This document shows positions 18,267 through 26,595 of a DNA stretch of 44,647 bases, piece after piece (position 1 is the first letter of the stretch; every line of letters starts with the position of its first letter). The position numbers were made by a program, and so were the translations under genes. A model generated the notes under the pieces. That model did not search any database, had not been told where the DNA came from, and worked only from the letters and a program-made list of their open reading frames with translations. Source of the stretch: an uncultured Clostridium sp. (GTDB lineage: Bacteria > Bacillota > Clostridia > Lachnospirales > Lachnospiraceae); the NCBI GenBank assembly GCA_945917985.1, contig CAMEIH010000018.1, forward strand, positions 1-44,647. The letters are read 5' to 3'.

Positions 18267-18294
18267 ATTTTACTATATCTTGAAATTTATGCAA
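18267..18294 (-). promoter_or_regulatory. Putative promoter of the sortase-BspA operon
   Basis: Minus strand TTGCAT (18289-18294), 16-nt spacer, TAAAAT (18267-18272), about 25 nt before the sortase ribosome site, in an AT-rich gap after the terminator of the PilZ gene. Confidence 0.5.
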
Positions 18295-18345
18295 GGGTTT
18301 TATCAACATATTGTAATCAGAGTTTTATTTATCTCTGTTCTTCAC

Positions 18346-18385
18346 AAAAAAACTCTCACGTTTTCTTTTTCAAAACGTGAGAGTT
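18346..18385 (-). terminator. Terminator after the first PilZ gene
   Basis: A perfect 14-bp stem, AACTCTCACGTTTT (18351-18364) and AAAACGTGAGAGTT (18372-18385), followed on the minus strand by TTTTT. It isolates the PilZ gene from the sortase operon. Confidence 0.88.
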
Positions 18386-18404
18386 TTTCATGCTGCATTA
18401 AAAA

Positions 18405-19010
18405 TCATTTAATTCCACTGGTTATTTCATCATATAGCTTCTTTTGTTTTTCTTTAATGTAAGTTATGACGCTTTCCTTATTCTGATCGCTGTTAATTGC
18501 ACAGCCGTACATAGTTTTAACAGAATCAACTTTCTTATTCCATACAATTCTGCCACCGATTGTAAAACTGAAATCACCATCCTCAATAGCTATCTCCACG
18601 GGACAAGCAGGGCTGTATATCACTTCATCTCTGAGACAGATTCTGAATCCGCCTTCGCTCAGATCCACGAGAAGAGCCGCTGTGTCCTCATCTTTTACGG
18701 TACATTCCACCGGAATACCAATGTATATTCTGAATGTATCCCTGTTTTCTACCAGTCTGTCATCTTCCTGACCGCCAACTTTCTGATTGTTCCAGTCTAT
18801 TTCATGCTCTCCGTTCTCATACGCTGTTGCATGAATCTCATATTCCGATGAGTTCAGATTGATGTTTCCGCCTTCATAATAGTAAATAACGATCTGGCAC
18901 TGGTTCTTTGAATTCTTACGTATTTTACCCCATATATCATTGATGTTCTTTCCGTCCTTAAAGGCCTGTATTCTGACAGGAGTACCTTCTTTCAGTTCTG
19001 ATAATTTCAT
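18405..19010 (-). CDS. PilZ-domain protein (probable cyclic-di-GMP receptor)
   Basis: Protein of 201 residues from the ATG at 19010. AAGGAGG lies 8 nt upstream of that codon but too close to the ATG at 19016. The C-terminal half is a PilZ domain with both c-di-GMP-binding motifs intact: RDTFR (RxxxR, 90-94) and DLSEGG (DxSxxG, 116-121), followed by FTIGGRIVWNKK. The N-terminal 75 residues form a small beta-rich domain, as in YcgR-type proteins, though I cannot assign it firmly. No membrane segment. It is monocistronic, with its own terminator, and divergent from the cysteine-rich gene. Likely a c-di-GMP effector for motility or surface behaviour; the partner is not evident from neighbours. 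Confidence 0.85.
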   Translation of the reverse strand: MKLSELKEGTPVRIQAFKDGKNINDIWGKIRKNSKNQCQIVIYYYEGGNINLNSSEYEIHATAYENGEHEIDWNNQKVGGQEDDRLVENRDTFRIYIGIPVECTVKDEDTAALLVDLSEGGFRICLRDEVIYSPACPVEIAIEDGDFSFTIGGRIVWNKKVDSVKTMYGCAINSDQNKESVITYIKEKQKKLYDEITSGIK

Positions 19011-19121
19011 GTACATACCCTCCTTCCGGCTTACGCCTTTACAAAAAGTTGTCCGACATTATTATTGTATTTATTGTACCACGTCCCGGAAATGATTTAA
19101 ATATTTTTTTCATTTATGGAA

Positions 19122-19149
19122 ACACATACAAGCCATAGTACATATGATA
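19122..19149 (+). promoter_or_regulatory. Possible sporulation (sigma-K-like) promoter of the cysteine-rich gene
   Basis: ACA (19122-19124), 16 nt, CATATGATA (19141-19149) fits the sigma-K pattern AC-N16-CATANNNTA. The site lies 33 nt before the ATG. No good sigma-A promoter was seen. Such short patterns occur by chance, so confidence is low. Confidence 0.35.
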
Positions 19150-19181
19150 AACCATAAACAAAACCTTTTGGAGGCAATACA

Positions 19182-19412
19182 ATGAGTGATTTAACAGCTA
19201 CAGGATGTGGATGCGGAAGCAACGTTTCCAATAACAGATGTGGATGCAATTCCATCATTTGGATTATTATCTTACTTTTCTGCTGCGGCGGATGCGGTAA
19301 CGGAAGCGGTTTGTTCGACAGAAATTCCGACTGCGACTGCGGATGCGGATGCGACATCATCATCATTCTTTTACTTCTTTTCTGCTGTAACGGCTCCTCC
19401 GGATGCTGCTAA
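19182..19412 (+). CDS. Cysteine-rich small protein, two similar halves
   Basis: Product of 76 residues with 15 cysteines, mostly as CGC and CC, together with Gly, Asn and Asp. Two strongly hydrophobic stretches (IIWIIILLFCC at 25-35 and DIIIILLLLFCC at 58-69) each follow a CxC cluster, so the protein looks like an internal duplication of CxC - hydrophobic - CC-Gly. GGAGG lies 7 nt before the ATG, and a strong terminator follows the stop. Similar proteins in Lachnospiraceae are called high-cysteine or chorion-like by composition only. A role in the spore coat, where disulfide cross-linking is common, fits the promoter match but is inference. Metal binding is an alternative. Both the start signal and the terminator argue that it is real. 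Confidence 0.75.
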   Translation: MSDLTATGCGCGSNVSNNRCGCNSIIWIIILLFCCGGCGNGSGLFDRNSDCDCGCGCDIIIILLLLFCCNGSSGCC

Positions 19413-19440
19413 CAGCAACTGATTCTTTTCATCATTTCTG

Positions 19441-19474
19441 AGAAAAGTAGGCTCTTAACAGAGCCTACTTTTCT
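19441..19474 (+). terminator. Terminator after the cysteine-rich gene
   Basis: AGAAAAGTAGGCTC (19441-19454) pairs perfectly with GAGCCTACTTTTCT (19461-19474) around a 6-nt loop. The stem's own 3' arm contains the TTTT. It lies 28 nt after the stop codon. Confidence 0.82.
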
Positions 19475-19503
19475 GCATACAAAAGGTCCCTGAATCATAC
19501 TAT
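19475..19503 (+). promoter_or_regulatory. Possible sigma-E-like sporulation promoter
   Basis: GCATACA (19475-19481), 14 nt, CATACTAT (19496-19503) matches the sigma-E consensus KMATATT-N14-CATACAMT at 5 of 7 and 7 of 8 positions. It starts right after the terminator and lies 38 nt before the next ATG. No TTGACA-like box is present. Confidence 0.45.
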
Positions 19504-19540
19504 AAACTATCGAAAGAAAATCTGTAAATAAGGAGCAGTC

Positions 19541-20053
19541 ATGGATTCAAATGAACATAATAAAGTAATTGCATTTGACACTCTGTTCAGCACCAATCAT
19601 ATTGCCATGCTGAAAATCATGCTTCCTTATATGGACAATCAGGCACAAAAATCTTTGGCCGTTTACATCAAATTTCTGGAGTTAAATTACACTCTTGATT
19701 TCTATAAAAAACATCCCCATCCGGTCTGTGGCTGTATGGAAAGAGAAGCTACTCCTGATTTTATAAAGTTGTGCGGTGAGCTGCTCCCTTATTGCACTGA
19801 AGAAGAAAAGAAAAGTCTTGAACAGATTCGTAATGTCTTTCAGAGCATGGAAATGTATAAGGAAATGTCAAAAACCATGGAAATGATGAAGGATTTTATG
19901 CCGGATATGGGAAATTTCAGTGATTTATTTTCAGGCAGCGATTCTTCCGGTCAGGGATCAGGTGGTCCTGATATCATGAATATACTGATGAACATGATGA
20001 CGCCGGAACAAAAAGAAATGTTTAATTTATTTGGAGGTAACAAACATGAATAA
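19541..20053 (+). CDS. Conserved-looking protein of unknown function, Met-rich C-terminus
   Basis: I do not recognise a named family. The product has 170 residues and no signal peptide or membrane helix. The N-terminal part is helical (FDTLFSTNHIAMLKIMLPYM, then LAVYIKFLELNYTLDFY). Four cysteines lie in HPVCGC and KLCGELLPYC. A methionine-rich helical region (MEMYKEMSKTMEMMKDFM) and a Gly/Ser-rich stretch follow, and the end reads MTPEQKEMFNLFGG. AAGGAG lies 9 nt before the ATG. The last 8 bp overlap the next gene, so the two are probably co-expressed and may interact. The promoter-like site upstream suggests sporulation-stage expression, but nothing in the protein proves it. Confidence 0.75.
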   Translation: MDSNEHNKVIAFDTLFSTNHIAMLKIMLPYMDNQAQKSLAVYIKFLELNYTLDFYKKHPHPVCGCMEREATPDFIKLCGELLPYCTEEEKKSLEQIRNVFQSMEMYKEMSKTMEMMKDFMPDMGNFSDLFSGSDSSGQGSGGPDIMNILMNMMTPEQKEMFNLFGGNKHE

Positions 20054-20318
20054 TGAATGGATGAAAGATGAATCTTTACAAGGAATCGATCCCTACAAGT
20101 TGGAATTTTTACAGGCACTTGTCTTCGAGAGCAGCAATCTTCGCAAAGAACAGCTGCTTCCCTTTTTGATGGCAGTGGCAAAGCGGGGACAGGAAAAAAA
20201 TGTAACCTTTTCCGATGAGGAAATAGGTGCCATTGTGGCTGTGCTAAAAAAGCAGGCTACACCTGAAGAAATGAGTAAAATGGATAAGATACTGGCTATG
20301 TGGGCAAGGAAAAAATAA
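20046..20318 (+). CDS. Small protein of unknown function, partner of the preceding gene
   Basis: Product of 90 residues from the ATG at 20046; GGAGG lies 8-9 nt upstream, inside the previous gene. An ATG at 20031 has no ribosome site. The sequence is helical, with GIDPYKLEFLQALVFES, LLPFLMAVAKRGQEKNVTFSDEEI, and a C-terminal TPEEMSKMDKILAMW. No signal peptide, membrane helix or cysteines. The coupled arrangement suggests a two-component complex with the Met-rich protein. Function unknown; I cannot name a family. Confidence 0.72.
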   Translation: MNNEWMKDESLQGIDPYKLEFLQALVFESSNLRKEQLLPFLMAVAKRGQEKNVTFSDEEIGAIVAVLKKQATPEEMSKMDKILAMWARKK

Positions 20319-20390
20319 AGCAAATACGGCAGCGCCACACTCGAAACCTACGGTTTCTCGTTTAACGGGCATACGCCCTATGAATCTCAA

Positions 20391-20434
20391 AAGACCCAGT
20401 CTCCTTCCTGCAAGCAGGAGGATCCTGAGTCTTT
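20391..20434. terminator. Terminator between the small-protein pair and leuS
   Basis: AAGACCCAG (20391-20399) pairs with CTGAGTCTT (20425-20433), with an inner stem TCCTGC/GCAGGA. TTTTT follows on the plus strand and AAAAG precedes it, so it can stop both convergent transcripts. Two smaller hairpins (GAAACC/GGTTTC and GGGC/GCCC) precede it. Confidence 0.75.
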
Positions 20435-20448
20435 TTCATTCGCACTGC

Positions 20449-22860
20449 CTATTTTTGAACAATGTTTACGATTCTGCCGGGAACGTAGATTTCTTTTACA
20501 ATAGTTCCGGTAAGTTTATCGGCAATCACTTCTTTTGCCTTTGCAATGACATCATCCTTATCATCCGCCTTGTTGATGTTTAAGGTAGCTCTTGTCTTGC
20601 CGTTGATCTGAACTGCTATTTCTACCGTGGCTTCCTGGGTCTTTGCCTCATCATACTCAGGCCATGTGGTCTGATACAATCTTCCTTCATACCCTACCTT
20701 CTGCCAAAGTTCCTCTGTAATATGAGGAGCCACAGGGTTAAGCAGTGTCAAAAGTGTCTTGAACTCGCCTTTAGTAATGGCATTTTTCTTATAGAACTCA
20801 TTGATCAGGGACATCATAGCTGCAATGGCGGTGTTGTATTTCAAATTTTCAAAATCATTGCTTACCTTCTTGATGGTCTGATGGATCTTCACTTCCATAT
20901 CGGATGAATACTCATCACCGGGAATGAGAATATCTTGCAGTTTCCAAACTCTTTCCAGAAATCTTCTGCAGCCCTTTACACCATCCTCCGACCAGGAAGC
21001 GCTCAAATCGAAAGCTCCGATGAACATTTCATAGGTACGAAGCGTATCGGCACCGTAATCTCTTACGATATCATCAGGATTTACCACGTTACCGCGGGAC
21101 TTGCTCATCTTTTCCCCGTTTGAGCCGAGAATCATACCGTGAGAGGTTCTCTTCTGATATGGTTCCGGACAGGGAACAACACCTTCATCATAAAGGAATT
21201 TATGCCAGAAACGGGAATATAACAGATGCAATGTGGTATGCTCCATACCGCCGTTGTACCAGTCAACCGGCATCCAGTAATTTAAAGCTTCCTTGCTTGC
21301 CAGCTCTTTGTCGTTGTGAGGATCGGTATATCTTAAGAAATACCATGAGGAACCGGCCCACTGAGGCATTGTGTCTGTCTCTCTCTTGGCAGGACCACCA
21401 CAGCAAGGGCAGGTGGTATTTACCCACTCTGTCATAGAAGCAAGGGGTGATTCACCGTTATCCGTAGGCATATAGCTTTCCACCTCAGGAAGTTCCAGTG
21501 GAAGCTCACTCTCAGGTAATGCAACATATCCGCACTTCTCACATTTCACAATGGGAATCGGCTCTCCCCAATATCGCTGTCTTGAGAAGACCCAGTCACG
21601 CAGCTTGAAGTTTGTCTTTTCACGGCCGATTCCTTTTTCTGTCAGGAATTCAATAATCTTCTTCTTGGCATCTGCTACAGAAAGACCGTTTAAGAAATCG
21701 GAATTCACAAGCGTACCTGTCGCAACGTCCGTAAACACTGCCTCATTCACATCCACAGGGCTTCCTGCCACTACCTCAATGATAGGCATATTAAATTTTT
21801 TGGCAAATTCCCAGTCTCTCTCATCATGAGCAGGCACTGCCATGATCGCACCGGTACCGTAAGTCATCAGTACATAGTCGGAAATCCATACAGGAATCTC
21901 CACCCCGTTTACCGGATTCACAGCCGTAATGCCGTCAAGCATAACGCCTGTCTTATCCTTTGCGAGCTCGGTACGCTCAAAATCAGACTTTCTCGATGCC
22001 ATTTCCCTGTATGCGACTACCTCATCGAAATTCTTGATTTCATCCTTATATTTGTCAATCAGAGGATGTTCCGGACTCATAACCATGTAAGTAACACCAA
22101 ACAGCGTATCCGGTCTTGTGGTATAAACAGTCAGTTTGTCCTCTTTATCCTTTAACACAAAATCAACCTCTGCACCGGTAGATTTACCGATCCAGTTCTT
22201 CTGGGAAACCTTTACTCTCTCCACATAATCAACAGTATCAAGACCCTGGATCAGTTTATCCGCATAAGCGGTGATTTTTAACATCCACTGGCTCTTTACC
22301 TTGCGGACAACCTCGGAACCGCAGCGCTCGCAGACACCGTTTACAACCTCCTCATTGGCAAGTCCAACCTTACAGGATGTACACCAGTTAATCGGCATTT
22401 CCGTCTTGTAGGCAAGTCCTGCATTAAAGAGCTTTAAGAAAATCCACTGCGTCCATTTATAATAATTTACATCCGTTGTGTTGATCTCTCTGTCCCAGTC
22501 AAAAGAATAGCCGAGAGCGTGAAGCTGTCCTTTGAATCTCTTGACATTATTCTCGGTAACGATTCTTGGATGGATATGATTCTTGATCGCGTAATTTTCC
22601 GTAGGAAGTCCGAATGCGTCCCAGCCCATAGGATAAAGTACGTTATATCCCTGCATTCTTCTCTTTCTTGCAACAATATCAAGTGCAGTGTATGGTCTCG
22701 GATGTCCTACATGAAGTCCCTGTCCTGAAGGATAAGGGAATTCCACCAGTGCATAGTATTTCGGTTTGGAATAGTCGTCAGAGGTCTTGAACGCCTTTTC
22801 GTCATCCCAGATCTTCTGCCATTTAGACTCCACTTCTCTGTGATTGTATAATTCAGCCAT
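20449..22860 (-). CDS. leuS: Leucyl-tRNA synthetase
   Basis: Charges tRNA-Leu (class Ia synthetase), 803 residues, the normal bacterial length. The HIGH-type motif is [12 protein letters not shown] near residue 46 and the KMSKS motif is [12 protein letters not shown]. Between them are zinc-ribbon-like cysteines (CERCG; CEKCGYV; CPCCGG) and the CP1 editing domain with [14 protein letters not shown]. The C-terminus carries an anticodon-binding domain and a small VQINGKTR-containing domain. AGGAG lies about 9 nt before the ATG. It has its own promoter in the 95-nt gap after the zinc-ribbon gene. No T-box leader is present, in contrast to pheST. Confidence 0.98.
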   Translation of the reverse strand: MAELYNHREVESKWQKIWDDEKAFKTSDDYSKPKYYALVEFPYPSGQGLHVGHPRPYTALDIVARKRRMQGYNVLYPMGWDAFGLPTENYAIKNHIHPRIVTENNVKRFKGQLHALGYSFDWDREINTTDVNYYKWTQWIFLKLFNAGLAYKTEMPINWCTSCKVGLANEEVVNGVCERCGSEVVRKVKSQWMLKITAYADKLIQGLDTVDYVERVKVSQKNWIGKSTGAEVDFVLKDKEDKLTVYTTRPDTLFGVTYMVMSPEHPLIDKYKDEIKNFDEVVAYREMASRKSDFERTELAKDKTGVMLDGITAVNPVNGVEIPVWISDYVLMTYGTGAIMAVPAHDERDWEFAKKFNMPIIEVVAGSPVDVNEAVFTDVATGTLVNSDFLNGLSVADAKKKIIEFLTEKGIGREKTNFKLRDWVFSRQRYWGEPIPIVKCEKCGYVALPESELPLELPEVESYMPTDNGESPLASMTEWVNTTCPCCGGPAKRETDTMPQWAGSSWYFLRYTDPHNDKELASKEALNYWMPVDWYNGGMEHTTLHLLYSRFWHKFLYDEGVVPCPEPYQKRTSHGMILGSNGEKMSKSRGNVVNPDDIVRDYGADTLRTYEMFIGAFDLSASWSEDGVKGCRRFLERVWKLQDILIPGDEYSSDMEVKIHQTIKKVSNDFENLKYNTAIAAMMSLINEFYKKNAITKGEFKTLLTLLNPVAPHITEELWQKVGYEGRLYQTTWPEYDEAKTQEATVEIAVQINGKTRATLNINKADDKDDVIAKAKEVIADKLTGTIVKEIYVPGRIVNIVQK

Positions 22861-22902
22861 GTTTTCATTCTCCTCTCATTATGGCATAATAGACCATTCC
22901 TC

Positions 22903-22931
22903 ATTTTACCTATTCCACCTGTAATTGTCAA
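22903..22931 (-). promoter_or_regulatory. leuS promoter
   Basis: Minus strand TTGACA (22926-22931), 17-nt spacer, TAAAAT (22903-22908), about 36 nt before the leuS ATG. Strong sigma-A match. Confidence 0.75.
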
Positions 22932-22955
22932 GAATCGCTCCGTAATCCTTATAGA

Positions 22956-24182
22956 TTATTTATGTACCTCCAGATCAAGGACTGTCCAGTCATCAATTCC
23001 GGCATCATATTCTTTTTGGCAATACGGACAATTGCGATGCTTCGTAGCATCAAAACTTCCTCCACAGCCATGGCATGATACTTTGACAATAGAGAATTCC
23101 GGCTCAACCTTCCATTTGGCGTGATGCCTCATATGCAGATACATGGTGTCATTTTTCTTTTTACATTTTCCCTTTGCATAGTAAGTATTTTTCATAAATA
23201 CTTTGAGCGTTACCTCAATATACTCCCCGGACTCTTTGATTTCATTGACATCAACGCCTCCCCGGTACTCCATATCCACAATATTTCTAAAAGACGGAGA
23301 CAATTCTTTTCCTTCAAACTGAATATAATTCATCGGGTCATCCGCAAAAACAATCATTCGAAGAAGTGACAGCGCTTTCCCCTCAAAATAGTCATAACTG
23401 AAAGTTTCATCATAGTGGCGCAATTTTGAAGTGATCTTTCTCTTTGCCCCGGCAACGCCTAGGGAAACCGGCGCATTCTCCGCAATTTCATGAATTATGG
23501 GAGAAAACCATATACCAAGCAGAAAAATCAAAATACAGGACACCGGGAAAATGCTCATAAAGCTGTACGCTTCCGTCCCTGTATCGGTAAAAAGCATCAC
23601 AAATGTCAAAATAAGTGCCACGATCAGACATCCCGGTATCAGTCTGATTACATCTCCGATACTACGCTTTTTATCCGATGTATTCTCCAACGTATAGAAA
23701 TTTGTCACTTTGGGGTATAACTGTGACATCAAAAAACGGGTACCACAATATTGACACCCTTCCGATTCAAGCACTTCCAGCTTTTCAATATTTCCACAGT
23801 TCGGGCAGACATAGGTTTCCTTCTTTCGATCTGCTTTATCATCTGCCGGCCATTTGATCAACTGATAAAGCGGAACATGCATCTTCTCGCTGAAAATAAT
23901 CTTTCCGTCTTTAAAATATTCTGTTTTTTTCTGACCAAGTGCATAGTTCAATCTCTTGTTATATCCATTCAGGAGAACCCCGACCGCATAATCTCCAACT
24001 TTATAAACACGGTCATCCGGCTTAAATTCAAAGGTTCTTTTAAGTTCCATGTCCTTTAGCCTGTTCTCCTGCGCATCAAGATAGGCACGGATATTCCAAT
24101 CACCCAGCTCCGGTTCCTTTCCGGTACGTGACCACTCTCCAAGCTGACTTGAAAATGTCAAAAACAATTCTTTATCGTCCAT
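22956..24182 (-). CDS. Membrane protein with two zinc-ribbon CxxC pairs (possibly Tim44-like)
   Basis: Protein of 408 residues, function unknown. A cytoplasmic N-terminal region is followed by a zinc ribbon (CPNCG then CQYCG, about 125-146), two hydrophobic helices (LIPGCLIVALILTFVMLF and MSIFPVSCILIFLLGIWF, about 178-230), and a C-terminal globular domain. That domain contains EYIEVTLKVFMKNTYY and RHHAKWKVEPEFSIVKVSCHGCGG, ending with a second ribbon (CHGCG then CPYC) and DDWTVLDLEV. The globular part resembles Tim44-like domains in layout, but this is a weak recollection. AAAGGAG lies about 9 nt before the ATG. It is separated from the upstream EF-G paralogue by a hairpin, and leuS downstream has its own promoter. 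Confidence 0.75.
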   Translation of the reverse strand: MDDKELFLTFSSQLGEWSRTGKEPELGDWNIRAYLDAQENRLKDMELKRTFEFKPDDRVYKVGDYAVGVLLNGYNKRLNYALGQKKTEYFKDGKIIFSEKMHVPLYQLIKWPADDKADRKKETYVCPNCGNIEKLEVLESEGCQYCGTRFLMSQLYPKVTNFYTLENTSDKKRSIGDVIRLIPGCLIVALILTFVMLFTDTGTEAYSFMSIFPVSCILIFLLGIWFSPIIHEIAENAPVSLGVAGAKRKITSKLRHYDETFSYDYFEGKALSLLRMIVFADDPMNYIQFEGKELSPSFRNIVDMEYRGGVDVNEIKESGEYIEVTLKVFMKNTYYAKGKCKKKNDTMYLHMRHHAKWKVEPEFSIVKVSCHGCGGSFDATKHRNCPYCQKEYDAGIDDWTVLDLEVHK

Positions 24183-24214
24183 TACAACTCTCCTTTGTTC
24201 TCCTCACAAAATGA

Positions 24215-24242
24215 GGTGCCGCATACCCCCATATGCGGCACC
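24215..24242 (-). terminator. Hairpin after the EF-G paralogue, probable terminator
   Basis: Perfect 11-bp inverted repeat GGTGCCGCATA (24215-24225) / TATGCGGCACC (24232-24242). On the minus strand it is followed by TCATTTTG, a weak T-run, so efficiency may be partial. Confidence 0.6.
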
Positions 24243-24278
24243 CCGTACCTTCTTCTAAAAAGAAACTGATCCAAATGA

Positions 24279-26369
24279 TTATTCTTCGCTGCCTTCTGCT
24301 ACCTTTGATGCTCTCGCTGCCACTTCTTTCTCCTGTACATCGGAAGGAGCCTGTTCATAACGTGCAAATTCATATTCATATTCACCACGTCCTCCTGTCA
24401 TGGAGCGAAGATCCGTACAGTAACCGAACAGTCCCATCATGGGAACATCCGCCTCTATGATCTGTTTTCCTCCGGCAACAGGATTCATGCCGAGTACACG
24501 TCCTCTTCTCTTATTGAGATCTCCCATTACATCACCGGTGTAAGAGTCCGGCACAGTAACCTTAAGAGACATAATAGGCTCAAGGAGAATAGGTCCGGCT
24601 TCCATAAAGCCCTTCTTAAATGCCTGAATAGCTGCAGTCTTAAATGCCATTTCAGAGGAATCTACCGGGTGATAAGAACCATCGTAAAGGATTGCCTTTA
24701 CACCAACTACAGGATATGCTGCCAAAGGTCCTTTCAAAACGGATTCCTGAATTCCCTTCTCCACAGCCGGGAAATAGTTCTTGGGAACTGCACCGCCAAC
24801 AACCTCCTGCTCAAATACATAGGTTTCTTCCAGATTACCTGAAGGCTCAAATCTCATCTTAACATGACCGTACTGTCCGTGTCCTCCGGATTGCTTTTTA
24901 TATTTGTATTCCACATCAGATTTCTTCTTGATAGTCTCTCTGAAAGCTACCTTCGGTTTGCTCAGTTCAATCTCTACCTTATACTCATTCAGCAGCTTGC
25001 TGGCAATCACCTCCAGATGCAGATCTCCCATTCCATAGAGAAGCATCTGTCTGTTCTCGGAGTCATTGACATATTTCATAGTCAAATCTTCATGGGATAT
25101 TTTCTGCAGAGCCTGAGAAATCTTATCCACATCGCCCTTATTCTTCGGTTTATATCTCATATATGTATAAGGCTTCGGCATTTCCCATTTACCATATTTA
25201 ATGGTTGTTGCCTTGGTAGACAGGCTATTGCCGGTTCTTGCTGCTGTCAGTTTAGCAAGTGCACCCAGATCTCCTGCATGAAGTTCTTTTACCTCGATTG
25301 CCTTACCGCCCTGCATTACGTAAAGCTTACCGATCTTTTCTTCAATATCCTTATCCACGTTATAAATAAGATCATCTGCTTTAAGGACACCGGAATTTAC
25401 CTTAATCAAGGAATATTTTCCGATAAAAGGATCCACGATGGTCTTCCAGATATAAGCAGATTTTGCCTTTGAGAAATCATAATCCGCATGATAGATCTCG
25501 TTGGTCTTCATATTGATACCGGCTACTTCTCTGTTTTCCGGGCTTGGGAAATATTTGATAATATCATCAAGCAGTGTATACATACCCTGACAAAGAACAT
25601 TGGAGCCCATCGTCATGGGAACGATACTTCCGTCACACACATTGGTGCGCAGAGCCGCTCTGATCTCAGCTTCCGAAAAGGTTTCGCCGCCAAAATAACG
25701 TTCCATCATTTCTTCACTGGTCTCAGCAACTGCTTCCATCAATGTATCACGGCAGATCTGAAGATTGGGTTTATTGTATTCAGGAACTTCACATTCCACA
25801 ACTTCCTTTCCCTGCCATCTGTTACCTGTCTCTGTGATCACATTGACATATCCTACAAACTTTTCATTTTCACGGATAGGTAAATGGAACGGAGCCATTT
25901 TTTTGCCGAACATAGCAGTCATATCTTCCACAACCTGACGGAAGGAAGCATTGTCCACGTCCATATTGCTGACATAGATCATACGCGGAAGCTTATACTT
26001 TTCGCAGAGATCCCAGGCTTTCTGAGTCCCTACTTCCACACCTGCCTTACCATTCACTACAATAATAGCAGCTCCTGCAGCACTGATGGCCTCCTCCACC
26101 TCTCCGGCAAAATCAAAGAAACCGGGAGAATCAATTACATTGATCTTATATCCGCCCCATTCGATGGGAACAACAGAAGAACTGATTGAAATTTTACGTT
26201 TCTGCTCTTCCTTGCCAAAATCGCTGACTGTGTTGCCATCCTCAACCTTGCCCAGACGGGATGTGATGCCTGAAAGATATGCCATAGCTTCAACCAGACT
26301 GGTCTTACCGCAGCCACCGTGTCCCAGTAAAACCACATTTCTAATCTTGTCAGTTGTGTAAATATTCAT
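24279..26369 (-). CDS. EF-G-like translation factor (EF-G2 type) with altered GTPase motifs
   Basis: Protein of 696 residues with the five-domain EF-G layout. G1 is GHGGCGKTS (16-24), G3 is DSPGFFDF (80-87), and domains II to V follow with SGGHGQYGHVKMRFEP, VPKNYFPAVEKGIQE and the C-terminal RRGRVLGMNPVAGG and EYEFARYEQAP. I chose the ATG at 26369 (MNIYTTDKIRN), with GGAGG 8 nt upstream; the ATG at 26411 has no such site. Two key elements differ from canonical EF-G: switch II has Phe84 where PGH has the catalytic His, and G4 reads SNMD (134-137) instead of NKMD. It is therefore a paralogue, probably not the main elongation factor, possibly a low-activity or specialised GTPase. It is monocistronic and divergent from tyrA. 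Confidence 0.88.
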   Translation of the reverse strand: MNIYTTDKIRNVVLLGHGGCGKTSLVEAMAYLSGITSRLGKVEDGNTVSDFGKEEQKRKISISSSVVPIEWGGYKINVIDSPGFFDFAGEVEEAISAAGAAIIVVNGKAGVEVGTQKAWDLCEKYKLPRMIYVSNMDVDNASFRQVVEDMTAMFGKKMAPFHLPIRENEKFVGYVNVITETGNRWQGKEVVECEVPEYNKPNLQICRDTLMEAVAETSEEMMERYFGGETFSEAEIRAALRTNVCDGSIVPMTMGSNVLCQGMYTLLDDIIKYFPSPENREVAGINMKTNEIYHADYDFSKAKSAYIWKTIVDPFIGKYSLIKVNSGVLKADDLIYNVDKDIEEKIGKLYVMQGGKAIEVKELHAGDLGALAKLTAARTGNSLSTKATTIKYGKWEMPKPYTYMRYKPKNKGDVDKISQALQKISHEDLTMKYVNDSENRQMLLYGMGDLHLEVIASKLLNEYKVEIELSKPKVAFRETIKKKSDVEYKYKKQSGGHGQYGHVKMRFEPSGNLEETYVFEQEVVGGAVPKNYFPAVEKGIQESVLKGPLAAYPVVGVKAILYDGSYHPVDSSEMAFKTAAIQAFKKGFMEAGPILLEPIMSLKVTVPDSYTGDVMGDLNKRRGRVLGMNPVAGGKQIIEADVPMMGLFGYCTDLRSMTGGRGEYEYEFARYEQAPSDVQEKEVAARASKVAEGSEE

Positions 26370-26455
26370 ATTGGTTCCTCCGTAATATATATTTTTTGGG
26401 CATTTTGCCATAAAAATTATCAGATTAAATTTCTATTTTCAAAACCCATGAGAAT

Positions 26456-26484
26456 ATTTTACTAAAATTTTCAGAAATTTACAA
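26456..26484 (-). promoter_or_regulatory. Promoter of the EF-G paralogue
   Basis: Minus strand TTGTAA (26479-26484), 17-nt spacer, TAAAAT (26456-26461). It leaves an AT-rich 5' leader of about 80 nt in which I see no obvious structure. Confidence 0.55.
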
Positions 26485-26528
26485 GCATAATAGTACAATT
26501 TACACATAAAATTATTTGCCATCTTTTG

Positions 26529-26557
26529 TTGAATTTCGCGCGTTAAAGTGTTATATT
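26529..26557 (+). promoter_or_regulatory. tyrA promoter
   Basis: TTGAAT (26529-26534), 17-nt spacer, TATATT (26552-26557), about 39 nt before the tyrA ATG. Confidence 0.6.
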
Positions 26558-26595
26558 ATTAAATAACTCACGAACATGAAAGGACACGCATCATT

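Noticed and set aside
19097-19366. Minus-strand reading frame opposite the cysteine-rich gene, rich in His and Pro
   Set aside because: It is the antisense shadow of CxC codons; it has no ribosome site, and the plus-strand gene has a start signal and terminator.
22861-22955. T-box leader for leuS
   Set aside because: The gap is only 95 nt and lacks the TGGTACCGCG sequence; an ordinary promoter explains it.
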